DNA of 64,000 nt from Candidatus Nitronauta litoralis. GTDB lineage: Bacteria > Nitrospinota > Nitrospinia > Nitrospinales > Nitrospinaceae. Position numbers and translations under genes: made by a program. The stretch is from assembly GCA_015698285.1 (NCBI GenBank), contig CP048685.1, forward strand, positions 3,722,060 through 3,786,059. Direction: 5' to 3'. Below are positions 28,811-36,492 of the stretch, piece after piece (position 1 is the first letter of the stretch; every line of letters starts with the position of its first letter). The notes under the pieces are model-generated. The model did no database searches. It was not told where the DNA came from and was given only the letters and a program-made list of their open reading frames with translations.

Positions 28811-29263
28811 TCAGGCTGAGGCCGGTGATTCCTCTTTTTTCTCTGGTTCTTTTTTCTCTTGTTCTTTGTTCTCTGGTTCTTTTTTATCAGAACTCTCTCC
28901 GGCTTTCTCTGTGCCTTCGCCACTGGCTTCTTCGGCCGCGGTTTCTTCAATCGGTTTCAAAAGGCGATCAAGATCTTTTTCTTCAAGCCGGATGACCATG
29001 TATTTGATAACCAGGTCATACAACTGAAGTTCCTTTTCAAAGTCTGCAATCCGACTGGGGTCGCAGGTATGAAACCAGTTGAGGTAATAACCAAATTTAT
29101 TTTTTTTGATTCGGTAGGCCAGGCGTTTTTTACCCCACTTTTCAAGTCGGGTGTCTTTACCATCACACTTCTCAAGAAGCTCGTTTAGTTTTTCAACAGC
29201 CTGGTCGACATGACCTTCATCAAGGTCTGGCTTTAAAATAATTACGGTTTGATAATGACGCAA
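28811..29263 (-). CDS. rpsF: 30S ribosomal protein S6, with charged tail
   Basis: I chose the TTG at 29263: AGGAG lies 6 bases upstream and the product starts MRHYQTVIIL like other S6 proteins, giving 150 residues. A longer frame to 29296 lacks a site. Residues 1-100 are the S6 fold. The last 45 or so are a Glu/Lys-rich low-complexity tail with KEPE-type repeats. It is the first gene of the rpsF-ssb-rpsR-DUF2232-rplI cluster. Confidence 0.95.
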   Translation of the reverse strand: MRHYQTVIILKPDLDEGHVDQAVEKLNELLEKCDGKDTRLEKWGKKRLAYRIKKNKFGYYLNWFHTCDPSRIADFEKELQLYDLVIKYMVIRLEEKDLDRLLKPIEETAAEEASGEGTEKAGESSDKKEPENKEQEKKEPEKKEESPASA

Positions 29264-29444
29264 AGGAATCTCCTCTCGGGTTGAAGCCCTGACCACCGTG
29301 AGTCAGAGCGAGGGGTGGGTTTGAATTTCCGAAATATTGTCATATAAAAGACCTCAATGCAAGTAAAATGAGGGTGTTGGGGGCTTGGCATCCAGACAAA
29401 CCCGGCTCCTATTCACCATCGGTCAACGCCCTGGACTAGGCTAT

Positions 29445-30578
29445 ATGAAAACTATTTTGACCAAAATTCCAATATCGGTCCTTGCCGTTATTGGCCTCAT
29501 ATCTTGCGACCTGCCCCAGGCCAAGCCGCCACCGGACCTGTTCAGGAAGATCCACCTCGCCCGGGTAGGCCAGGGACCGGGATATCTTGCCTCCGGAGAC
29601 CTTGATCTGGATGGGTTTCCGGATATCATCTCTTGCAATTCCAAAGGACACAGTCTTTCCATTCTCTGGGGTAAGGGGGATGGCACTTTCGAAGACCCTC
29701 AAACCCAGACCACCGGCCTTGAGCCTTCATTTGCCATGATTACGGATGTTAACCAGGACGAGGTGCCCGACCTCATTTTCAACTCCAGGGGGTCTGATGC
29801 TGTCCTGGTCCAGTTGGGTCGGGGGAAACGGCAATTTCTAAAACCCGTAAGAATACCGACCGGTAAAGTTCCACTGGCCATCATCCCGGGAAATTTTAAT
29901 GAAGATGATGCTCTCGATCTCGCAGTCACCCTCACCTTCAACAAAGTCCAGATTTTTCTGGGCGTGGGAGATGGCAGCTTCAAACAGGGGGACACTTACC
30001 AGACAGGGTCGAGATCCCTCTCTGGTGTGGCGAGCGATTTTGACCGGGATGGTCATACAGACCTGGCTCTTGCAGTCAGCAGCAGCACAACCAGTTCCAT
30101 AAGGCTCTATTCTGGAAGCGGTGAGGGTACTTTTAAACAGGTCAAACGAATTGCGTTAAACCTTCGCCCTTTGATTCTGATCCAGAAAGACATGAATGGC
30201 GATGGAACGGAGGACCTGGTTTTTTCCACTGCCATTCAAGATAATCTTTACGCCATGATGGTCAAGGCGGATGGAACATTCGAAGAACCGGAAGCCTTTT
30301 CCGGTGGAGGTGGTCCAATTTCATTGGTCGCTGAAGATTTTGACGGTGACCATAAACCTGATGTTGCAGTGGCCAATTCCCGAAGCAGCAGCTTTTCACT
30401 TATCACCCGGACCCGCGAAGGAGGATTTTACTTTCCTACTCGCGACTACGTAACAGGCAGCACTCCTTTAGCGCTAACCAGCAGCGACTTTAATCAGGAT
30501 GGGAAAATGGACATTGCCGTTTCAAGCAATACAGATGGAACCGTCGAGGTTTATCTGAATCAAAGAGGATTGCGCTGA
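29445..30578 (+). CDS. FG-GAP/VCBS repeat lipoprotein
   Basis: A 377-residue exported beta-propeller protein. The ATG at 29445 gives a lipoprotein signal with lipobox GLISC, so the mature chain would be attached to a membrane at Cys22. About six repeats carry calcium-loop motifs such as GDLDLDGFPDI, SDFDRDGHTDL, KDMNGDGTEDL, EDFDGDHKPDV and SDFNQDGKMDI. Such proteins are usually surface binding or adhesion factors. The ribosome-binding site is weak. It diverges from rpsF. Confidence 0.85.
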   Translation: MKTILTKIPISVLAVIGLISCDLPQAKPPPDLFRKIHLARVGQGPGYLASGDLDLDGFPDIISCNSKGHSLSILWGKGDGTFEDPQTQTTGLEPSFAMITDVNQDEVPDLIFNSRGSDAVLVQLGRGKRQFLKPVRIPTGKVPLAIIPGNFNEDDALDLAVTLTFNKVQIFLGVGDGSFKQGDTYQTGSRSLSGVASDFDRDGHTDLALAVSSSTTSSIRLYSGSGEGTFKQVKRIALNLRPLILIQKDMNGDGTEDLVFSTAIQDNLYAMMVKADGTFEEPEAFSGGGGPISLVAEDFDGDHKPDVAVANSRSSSFSLITRTREGGFYFPTRDYVTGSTPLALTSSDFNQDGKMDIAVSSNTDGTVEVYLNQRGLR

Positions 30579-30627
30579 CTATTGAGAGGAGAGCTTTGCA
30601 TAAGTGCAAATTTTTGGAACAAAGTGT

Positions 30628-30750
30628 TCGTCATTACGAGGAGCCTTTGCGACAATGCAATCCAGCCGGGCAACGCCCGGAGGAAACTGGGAAAAACCTC
30701 TGGATCTCCCTTTCGGGCCACGAATGCTTAGAGAAAAAAACTTGCCCCCG
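30628..30750. repeat. Degenerate REP/MITE-like palindromic element
   Basis: Between two convergent genes, CGTCATTACGAGGAGCC followed by GCGACAATGCAATCC matches the left end of a short repeat family widespread in bacteria (CGTCATTGCGAGGAG...GCAATCC). A perfect small hairpin CCGGGC-AAC-GCCCGG follows. The right end is too degraded to define. Confidence 0.45.
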
Positions 30751-30828
30751 GTCATTCGTGATGGCGGATTTTTTGTCAAAATTGCTATAAGTCAAACACG
30801 GCTTTGATTCGGAGTTATGCAAAGGATT

Positions 30829-32973
30829 CTATTGAGAAGCTGCAAATTCCGGTGCTTTGGGCAGCTTGCGCCACTGATTAAAATAGTACCGGATATTACC
30901 GCCCTTGACCGGTGTGATTTTACGATAGCTTTCTGTTCCATCCGGGTTCTGGTCGACGATCACCAGCTTTTTGTCGAGAAGTCGGGCGGCTTTGCCAACA
31001 AACAGAAACGTATAGGGCTGTTCTTTCGCAATCAACGCATGCAGTTTATGCGCCATCTCAATTTGTCGATCGTGATCGTATTCCTGACGGATCCTGACAA
31101 TCAATTCGTCCGCCTTCTCATTTTCAAACCCTACAAAATTGAGTTGCCTGGGCCCAGTCTGGCTTGAATGCCAGAGCTGGTAAAGGTCGGGATCTATCCC
31201 CATACTCCACCCCAGAATCAAGGCATCAAATTTCATTGAATTGACAAAATCTTTCAGGAACACCGCCCATTCAAACAGTTGGGTGTTGCACTTGATCCCG
31301 ATCTTGCGCCATTGGTTTTGTACAACAGTCAATATGGCTTTCCTGCTTGGGTTGCCATTGTTTGTGATGAGGTTGAACTCAAACTCCTTACCATCTTTCT
31401 CCAACCAGCCGTCCGCGTTCTTTTCCCAGCCGAGCCGATTCAATATTTCAATTGCCCCTTCAGGGTCGTAAGGAAGTGGTTTGACAGACGGATCGTACCA
31501 GTCGGTGATTTTGGGATAAGGACCTGTCACGCGCTCACCCTGCTCATAGATCACATATTTGATGATCTTTTCAACATCAAGTGCCATCCCCAGAGCACGG
31601 CGGACTTCCGGGTCCTTGAACAAAGGTTTTCGCAGGTTATATCCAATGTATGAATAATTGAAACCCACCGTTGAAAAGCTTTGATACCTCGGGTCATTGG
31701 CAAGCCGCTTGACTTGATAGGGTTCGACGTCATAGTTGTCCACTGCTCCGGCATAAAACTCCAGTTCCCGCGTCAGAGCATCCGGAATAACCCGCATGAC
31801 AAACTCTTCAAATTCCGGAGGACCGTCCCAGTAGTCCGGGTTTCTTTCAAGGCGGATCAACTCATCTGATTGCCATTCAACAAAACGAAACGGGCCTGTG
31901 CCAATAGGGTGGCGATTAAATGTCGTGTCCTGCAGGGTGAAAGCAGCCGCGTCTTTTCCAATCAACCCTTTTGCTTTTGCTTCCTTCTCCAGAACGTTTT
32001 TGTTCAACAGATGCTCGGGCAGAATACCCATGGTCCAGGCATTGATAGCAGGAGAGAATAAACGCTTGTAAGTGAATTTGATTTGGTGTGGCCCAAGGGG
32101 CTCCGCTTTTTTTACGGGTTCGTAGTCTGAACGGCGTGGTGAAAGATTACTGGGGTCCATGATCGATTCATAAGTAAACAACACATCTCCAGAATCAAAA
32201 ACATGCCCGTCATGGAAGCGAATATTTTCTTTTAGGTCAAAAATAATGACCGGGTTATGCTCGGTTACTTGAAGCAGTTCCTGGTATTGAGATTCAAGTT
32301 GTAACTGGTTCGAGTTATTTTTAGCGCGGATAAAATGCTGGTAGGGAAACGAGTCAAAATATTCCTGGCCCAGAAAATTCTGGATGGGTTTAAAAAAATC
32401 CTGGTCGATGGTTTTCAATGTAAAGTTTATGACCAGAGGAGATTCAATTTTGTAGTCGACAGACTTTCTCTTAGGTTTGCCATTTTCCAAAACAGGTCTA
32501 CCCTCTGCATCGCGTTCGGTTACTTTAATCTTTCCTTCGCTGGCATCTCTTTTTATTACTTCAACCTTTTTTAAATTACTGCGCCAACCTTTATTTACTT
32601 TCAAGTGACGAATCAATTGCCGGGCGAGTTGCTTGGGTGTTTTTATGTCGGGATGTTCCCAACTGGGGTTCCAGATCAAATAAGCTTCTTCAAACTGTTC
32701 CCAGCTTTTAGCCAGTCGCGGGCGCAAACGCAGCTGGTCATCAAGGTCCAGCAAACCATCAAAAACACGCTCATTGATATCGCTACTGGCACTGTCCGCA
32801 CTCAGGATAGGATTCAATATCCGTGCATCGCCCGTTGTAGCTTCAATGTACCGCAGGAGTCTTTTGGGATTTCCCGTAGCCTGGTCGTCATAGGTGGGGA
32901 CCCAGAAGAACGACTGCAAAAGGATCGCAACCAGGAGTATTGGAGTCCAAATCAGGATTTTTTTTATCAACAT
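30829..32973 (-). CDS. Large oligopeptide-type solute-binding protein (SBP family 5)
   Basis: A 714-residue exported binding protein of the Dpp/Opp class. A hydrophobic N-terminus (residues 6-27) is a signal or membrane anchor. Family hallmarks include HDGHVFDSGDVLFTYE, RHPIGTGPF, ALGMALDVEKI and ILGWSMGIDPD. It exceeds the usual 500-560 residues because of an insertion at about 100-240 holding a Lys/Arg-rich stretch (KRKSVDYKI). No permease or ATPase genes adjoin it, so its transporter, if any, lies elsewhere. The ligand is unknown. Confidence 0.85.
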   Translation of the reverse strand: MLIKKILIWTPILLVAILLQSFFWVPTYDDQATGNPKRLLRYIEATTGDARILNPILSADSASSDINERVFDGLLDLDDQLRLRPRLAKSWEQFEEAYLIWNPSWEHPDIKTPKQLARQLIRHLKVNKGWRSNLKKVEVIKRDASEGKIKVTERDAEGRPVLENGKPKRKSVDYKIESPLVINFTLKTIDQDFFKPIQNFLGQEYFDSFPYQHFIRAKNNSNQLQLESQYQELLQVTEHNPVIIFDLKENIRFHDGHVFDSGDVLFTYESIMDPSNLSPRRSDYEPVKKAEPLGPHQIKFTYKRLFSPAINAWTMGILPEHLLNKNVLEKEAKAKGLIGKDAAAFTLQDTTFNRHPIGTGPFRFVEWQSDELIRLERNPDYWDGPPEFEEFVMRVIPDALTRELEFYAGAVDNYDVEPYQVKRLANDPRYQSFSTVGFNYSYIGYNLRKPLFKDPEVRRALGMALDVEKIIKYVIYEQGERVTGPYPKITDWYDPSVKPLPYDPEGAIEILNRLGWEKNADGWLEKDGKEFEFNLITNNGNPSRKAILTVVQNQWRKIGIKCNTQLFEWAVFLKDFVNSMKFDALILGWSMGIDPDLYQLWHSSQTGPRQLNFVGFENEKADELIVRIRQEYDHDRQIEMAHKLHALIAKEQPYTFLFVGKAARLLDKKLVIVDQNPDGTESYRKITPVKGGNIRYYFNQWRKLPKAPEFAASQ

Positions 32974-33108
32974 CAGCCAACTCGAAATTCAGGGTTTTCA
33001 GAATCTCAACTCCAGTCCAGGATTAGAGCTGTTTTGCAGAAACCGCGTATTCTGCTCGTTAAATGGAATAATGACGCCGAATAGAGAAATAACCTCTCGC
33101 ATAATTTC

Positions 33109-33135
33109 TTGACAAAATCCAAGAAACATTATAAT
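33109..33135 (+). promoter_or_regulatory. Likely sigma-70-type promoter of the ferredoxin gene
   Basis: TTGACA at 33109-33114 and TATAAT at 33130-33135, both consensus. The 15-base spacer is short; a TAATAC two bases further gives 17. Confidence 0.6.
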
Positions 33136-33240
33136 ACCTTACTTTGAAACAGCTTAGGGGATTCCAAATTAAAGGATTTGAGTTTCCATGAGCGTTGGAT
33201 TAAGATACACTTCTTTTGGCCGGGACGATTTGGTTTCGGA

Positions 33241-33268
33241 GCTCTTTTTATGTATAAATAAAAAGAGC
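33241..33268 (+). repeat. Perfect inverted repeat in the ferredoxin leader
   Basis: GCTCTTTTTAT and ATAAAAAGAGC (11 bp, 6-base loop), about 75 bases before the start codon. No T tract follows on either strand, so it is not a standard terminator. Confidence 0.7.
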
Positions 33269-33344
33269 AAATTAAACAGCTGTCAATTTTCTAATTTAGA
33301 GTTTTACATATAAGTTCAATTCATTTTTGGAAGGAAACTGCACT

Positions 33345-33692
33345 ATGGCCACAATCATCACTGACGAATGTATCAACTGCGGTGTCTGTGAACCCGAATG
33401 TCCTAATACGGCAATTGACGATGGGACTAAAGGCGGAATCGATTTTTATTACATTGATCCGGATCTCTGTACCGAATGTGTGGGTTTTCACGGTGAAGAA
33501 GCTTGTCAGGAAGTATGCCCGGTAGACTGTTGTATCCCTGACGTAGATCGAAAAGAGTCAGAAGAAGAGCTTCTAGAGAAAGCCGCAAAAATCCACCCAG
33601 ATCAGACGTTCCCTGCATTGGACGATTTGACCAACGAAACGTCTCTCTTCCGGAACCCTGACCGCAAGAACGCTCATTTGAGCGAAGAATAA
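33345..33692 (+). CDS. Ferredoxin with two [4Fe-4S] clusters
   Basis: A 115-residue low-potential electron carrier of the YfhL/Fdx type. The cluster cysteines are in CINCGVCEPECP and in CTECVGFHGEEACQEVCP; the 8-residue insertion between the second and third Cys of cluster 2 is characteristic of that subgroup. An acidic C-terminal extension of about 45 residues follows DCC. The ATG at 33345 has AAGGAA upstream and is preferred over one at 33327. It is a single-gene transcript with its own terminator. Confidence 0.93.
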   Translation: MATIITDECINCGVCEPECPNTAIDDGTKGGIDFYYIDPDLCTECVGFHGEEACQEVCPVDCCIPDVDRKESEEELLEKAAKIHPDQTFPALDDLTNETSLFRNPDRKNAHLSEE

Positions 33693-33704
33693 TTCAGAAC
33701 TATA

Positions 33705-33751
33705 CAAGAGCGGTCTTCGGGGAAACTCGGACCGCTCTTGCTGTTTTTTTT
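33705..33751 (+). terminator. Strong terminator after the ferredoxin gene
   Basis: Perfect 11-bp stem CAAGAGCGGTC / GACCGCTCTTG with a 14-base loop, then CTG and eight T. Confidence 0.93.
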
Positions 33752-33807
33752 CGAGTCCCGGTTTAGCGCTAATTATAAAACCTCACTCGGAAAATGATTC
33801 AGATCAT

Positions 33808-33884
<77 letters not shown>

Positions 33885-33892
33885 AAACAAAG

Positions 33893-33928
33893 AGGCACTT
33901 TGAGGACACCCCTCAAGGTGCCTTTTTA
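33893..33928 (+). terminator. Terminator after tRNA-fMet
   Basis: A 13-bp stem, AGGCACTTTGAGG with CCTCAAGGTGCCT (one G-U pair), loop ACACC, followed by TTTT. Confidence 0.9.
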
Positions 33929-33965
33929 AGTTTTGGGAATTTATTTTCAAATATAAAAAGCCTGT

Positions 33966-34634
33966 ATGTGCGGACGATACTCCTTATCCAAATCCATCAA
34001 AGAAATTGCAGAGCATTTTAAATCACCGCTGATTGAAATCGGGCCGTGGCCACGATTCAATATTGCTCCTACTCAATCATTGCCTGTGGTGACTGAGGGA
34101 CAGGATGGTTTTGAAATTCAATTGATGAAATGGGGGCTGGTACCGCACTGGGCCAAGGATGCAAGCCTGGGCAGTCGCATGATCAACGCCCGTGCGGAAA
34201 CAGTTGCGGAAAAACCGAGCTTCCGCGATGCCTTCAAATCGAAACGTTGCCTGATTCCCTGTGACGGGTTTTATGAATGGGTGGCGGGTGAGGATGGCAA
34301 GACACCGCATTATATTCATATGAAAGGTGGACAACTGTTCGCGCTCGCCGGTATCTGGTCAGAATGGACCAAAGGGGAAACACCTCTGCAAACGTACTCA
34401 ATCATCACAACTGAAGCCAATGAGTACTTAACTCCCCTGCATCACCGCATGCCAGTTATTTTAAAACCCGATCAGTACTCAGAATGGATGCAGAAAGCTG
34501 CTTCGAAAACGGATCTTTTATCTCTGCTGAATCCTCTTAAAGAAGATGCCCTTGAATATTTTCCGGTATCAAAACTGGTAAACTCCCCAAAAAATGATTC
34601 AGCAGAATGCATCTTTCCTGCTGTAAACGAGTAA
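33966..34634 (+). CDS. SRAP domain protein (YedK/HMCES family)
   Basis: A 222-residue protein that crosslinks covalently to abasic sites in single-stranded DNA, shielding them from cleavage. Cys2 of MCGRY, exposed after Met removal, is the crosslinking residue. Active-site motifs FNIAPTQ, NARAET, GFYEW and HHRMPV are all present. The start is fixed by the need for Cys at position 2. There is no strong ribosome-binding site. Confidence 0.95.
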   Translation: MCGRYSLSKSIKEIAEHFKSPLIEIGPWPRFNIAPTQSLPVVTEGQDGFEIQLMKWGLVPHWAKDASLGSRMINARAETVAEKPSFRDAFKSKRCLIPCDGFYEWVAGEDGKTPHYIHMKGGQLFALAGIWSEWTKGETPLQTYSIITTEANEYLTPLHHRMPVILKPDQYSEWMQKAASKTDLLSLLNPLKEDALEYFPVSKLVNSPKNDSAECIFPAVNE

Positions 34635-34664
34635 GTCCTTTTTCGCCACCTCCCCTAAATCAAA

Positions 34665-34700
34665 CAAAAAAACCCGGACCCGCCAACGCGGATCCGGGTT
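34665..34700 (-). terminator. Terminator of the SmbP-like gene
   Basis: AACCCGG...CCGGGTT with an inner CCGC/GCGG stem; on the minus strand it is followed by a run of T. It lies 18 bases past the stop codon. Confidence 0.88.
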
Positions 34701-34718
34701 GTAAGAAAAACAGAATTC

Positions 34719-35180
34719 CTAGTGAGAACCCTCATGCGAATGATTTGAACCTTCCTGATGACCACCGGGAGGCCCGCCATAACCATAAGGCATACCCTGC
34801 CCCATTCCTCCGGGAGGTGGCCCTCCATGGTCGGAACCCTCGTGACTGTGATCAGAACCTTCCCCCATCATCTGGTTGCGAGCGGGTCTACCAAGAGATT
34901 CATTCCCATGGGCCAATGCCTCGTTGTAGTGCTTCAAAGCCTCTTTGGCATGTTGAAGGGCAACTTTTCCATGTTGCTGCAATTGAGGGCTGGCATCATC
35001 CATTTTCAAACTGAACTCAAGGTGCTTGATCATTTCCTGAAGGTGCAAATACCCTTCTTCCCCATGCCCCAGCCCGACACTGGCGTGTCCGCCGGATTGC
35101 GCAAACACTGAAGACGAGGTTAAAACTAAAAACAGTGCGATTGAAATAACACGACACTGCCAACTTTTTCTTATGTTCAT
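34719..35180 (-). CDS. Secreted His-rich small metal-binding protein (SmbP-like)
   Basis: A 153-residue exported protein with a signal peptide ending SSVFAQ. Residues 40-100 form helices with regularly spaced His (HLQEMIKHLEFSLK; HGKVALQHAKEALKHYNEALAHGN), as in SmbP of Nitrosomonas europaea, which binds Cu and other metals in the periplasm. The tail adds a Gly/Pro/Tyr-rich stretch between two similar motifs, GSDHSHEGS and GSNHSHEGS. GGAGGAATTGT precedes the ATG. It probably stores or buffers metal ions. Confidence 0.85.
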   Translation of the reverse strand: MNIRKSWQCRVISIALFLVLTSSSVFAQSGGHASVGLGHGEEGYLHLQEMIKHLEFSLKMDDASPQLQQHGKVALQHAKEALKHYNEALAHGNESLGRPARNQMMGEGSDHSHEGSDHGGPPPGGMGQGMPYGYGGPPGGHQEGSNHSHEGSH

Positions 35181-35303
35181 ACAATTCCTCCAGGAACCAT
35201 GAATTGTTAATGTGCTTTACTGGAACAAATGCCCGTTTCCCATTAGAAGGATCAGCACCGGCGGCAGGCTCAGAGCGAAGCTCTCTTTTGAACCTTCCTT
35301 TTT

Positions 35304-35332
35304 ATTATACCCCCACAAAAATCGCACTGCCA
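35304..35332 (-). promoter_or_regulatory. Possible promoter of the SmbP-like gene
   Basis: On the minus strand TGGCAG and TATAAT are 17 bases apart, about 120 bases before the start codon. The -35 box is poor. Confidence 0.3.
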
Positions 35333-35344
35333 CGACTAGAAAGC

Positions 35345-35371
35345 AAAAAAAAACCTGGCCAATCGGCCAGG
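35345..35371 (-). terminator. Terminator after fliE
   Basis: CCTGGCC-AATC-GGCCAGG followed on the minus strand by nine T. Confidence 0.9.
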
Positions 35372-35399
35372 CATTTGAAGCAGGATAATGCGGGTCTCG

Positions 35400-35720
35400 T
35401 TATACCTGCATTCGCATCACTTCCTGATAGGCTTCTACCATTTTATTGCGAACCTGCATGGTCAGGCGAAAAGCAGTGTCGGCTTTTGAAACGGCAAGCA
35501 TAGCACCATGCACACTGTTGGATTCACCAGTCGCAAGTTTTTCGATCGCCACATCAGCTTCTTTCTGAAGCTCGTTGACCTTCTGGATCGAATCCGACAG
35601 GGTTTCAATAAACGAACCCTCTTCACCCTCACCCGCTGCGGCAGCCGGTTTGGCTTCGAGGTTACTCAATCCTGGATTGAGCACCGATTTCAGATTCGTT
35701 TTTACTGTAATATCCTGCAT
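35400..35720 (-). CDS. fliE: Flagellar hook-basal body protein FliE
   Basis: A 106-residue small protein that joins the MS ring to the rod. The C-terminal pattern LAVSKADTAFRLTMQVRNKMVEAYQEVMRMQV is diagnostic. It follows flgB by 67 bases on the same strand and is closed by a terminator, so no other flagellar gene follows in this unit. In most bacteria flgC lies between flgB and fliE; it is absent here. Confidence 0.93.
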   Translation of the reverse strand: MQDITVKTNLKSVLNPGLSNLEAKPAAAAGEGEEGSFIETLSDSIQKVNELQKEADVAIEKLATGESNSVHGAMLAVSKADTAFRLTMQVRNKMVEAYQEVMRMQV

Positions 35721-35787
35721 AGCCTTATTAACTTAATCCTTCAAGACCCTGATTGTCAATGAGAAAGGGTTACCCTTCCCGGGATCC

Positions 35788-36210
35788 CTATTGAGCGATT
35801 TCAGTGATGGCCGCCCTTATGGTTGATGCGCGCTTCCCTAGCAACTGAGTGGTCGCATTGTAGGCAATCTGGTTTTCCGCCAGTTTCATCATTTCCTTGT
35901 CCAGATTGACATTATTTCCATTGGACTTGGCCGGGTCCGGTTCTTCAAATACATCAGGACTCATTTTCTTAACGGCAGAATTTCCCGGGCCTATATGTTT
36001 TCCGTGGGTTGTGGCCATTTTCAAATCGCCCGTGGTCCCTATAGCCTGCCTTAACTGGCCTTCAAAATTGACATCTTTGGCCTTAAATCCCGGTGTATCC
36101 AGATTGCTGATATTGCTGGATACCAGCAAATGCCTCTGAGACTGGAAATCAAGGGCCTTTTTGAGCACCGCAGGGGTGCGATTGTTGAATAAAATGCGGT
36201 CTAATAACAT
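35788..36210 (-). CDS. flgB: Flagellar basal-body rod protein FlgB
   Basis: A 140-residue proximal rod protein. HLLVSSNISNLDTPGFKAKDVNF is the flagellar rod N-terminal signature, and VNLDKEMMKLAENQIAYNATTQLL is typical of FlgB. I chose the ATG at 36210 because AGGAGG lies 8 bases upstream and the product has the normal length; the open frame extends to 36402 without family similarity. A possible sigma-54 promoter lies directly upstream. Confidence 0.93.
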   Translation of the reverse strand: MLLDRILFNNRTPAVLKKALDFQSQRHLLVSSNISNLDTPGFKAKDVNFEGQLRQAIGTTGDLKMATTHGKHIGPGNSAVKKMSPDVFEEPDPAKSNGNNVNLDKEMMKLAENQIAYNATTQLLGKRASTIRAAITEIAQ

Positions 36211-36236
36211 TGAACAAGCCTCCTGCACCTTATAAA

Positions 36237-36251
36237 GCAAATCATATGCCG
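36237..36251 (-). promoter_or_regulatory. Possible sigma-54 (-24/-12) promoter of flgB-fliE
   Basis: The minus strand reads CGGCATATGATTTGCT: GG and GC are separated by exactly 10 bases, matching TGGCAC-N5-TTGCT with two changes. Transcription would start about 15 bases before the flgB ATG, close to the ribosome-binding site, which is tight. The divergent gene encodes a sigma-54 activator. Confidence 0.4.
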
Positions 36252-36492
36252 AAATTGAAGTTTTTACCCACAAACCCATAACCATATAACCCGTTATAAA
36301 ATAAAGCTTTAAATTTTTCTCAAAGGGACCGGTTTTCATATTTCGCCCCATGACACCAAAATTTTGGCATTTTTTGCCTGATTTGGGGAACTTTTGACAC
36401 ATGCTGAAAAAACAACCTTCCGGTAGAAATATGATCTCAATTGGTTATACTAAACAAACCTGTGTAATATTTTTACTCACTCCTGCCTAATA

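Larger units (their letters stand above)
32974..33344 (+). other. 371-base region with promoter and structured leader of the ferredoxin gene
   Basis: It is flanked by the divergent binding-protein gene. A good sigma-70-type promoter lies at 33109-33135 and the remaining 200 bases form a long leader with a perfect inverted repeat at 33241-33268. No coding region is apparent. Confidence 0.5.

Noticed and set aside
30579-30828. Several overlapping 60-67-codon frames between the FG-GAP and solute-binding genes
   Set aside because: They coincide with the REP-like repeat, which often gives spurious open frames on both strands.
35788-36402. FlgB starting at 36402 with a 64-residue N-terminal extension
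   Set aside because: The ATG at 36210 has a perfect AGGAGG and gives the normal length; the extension has no family similarity and would cover the possible promoter.
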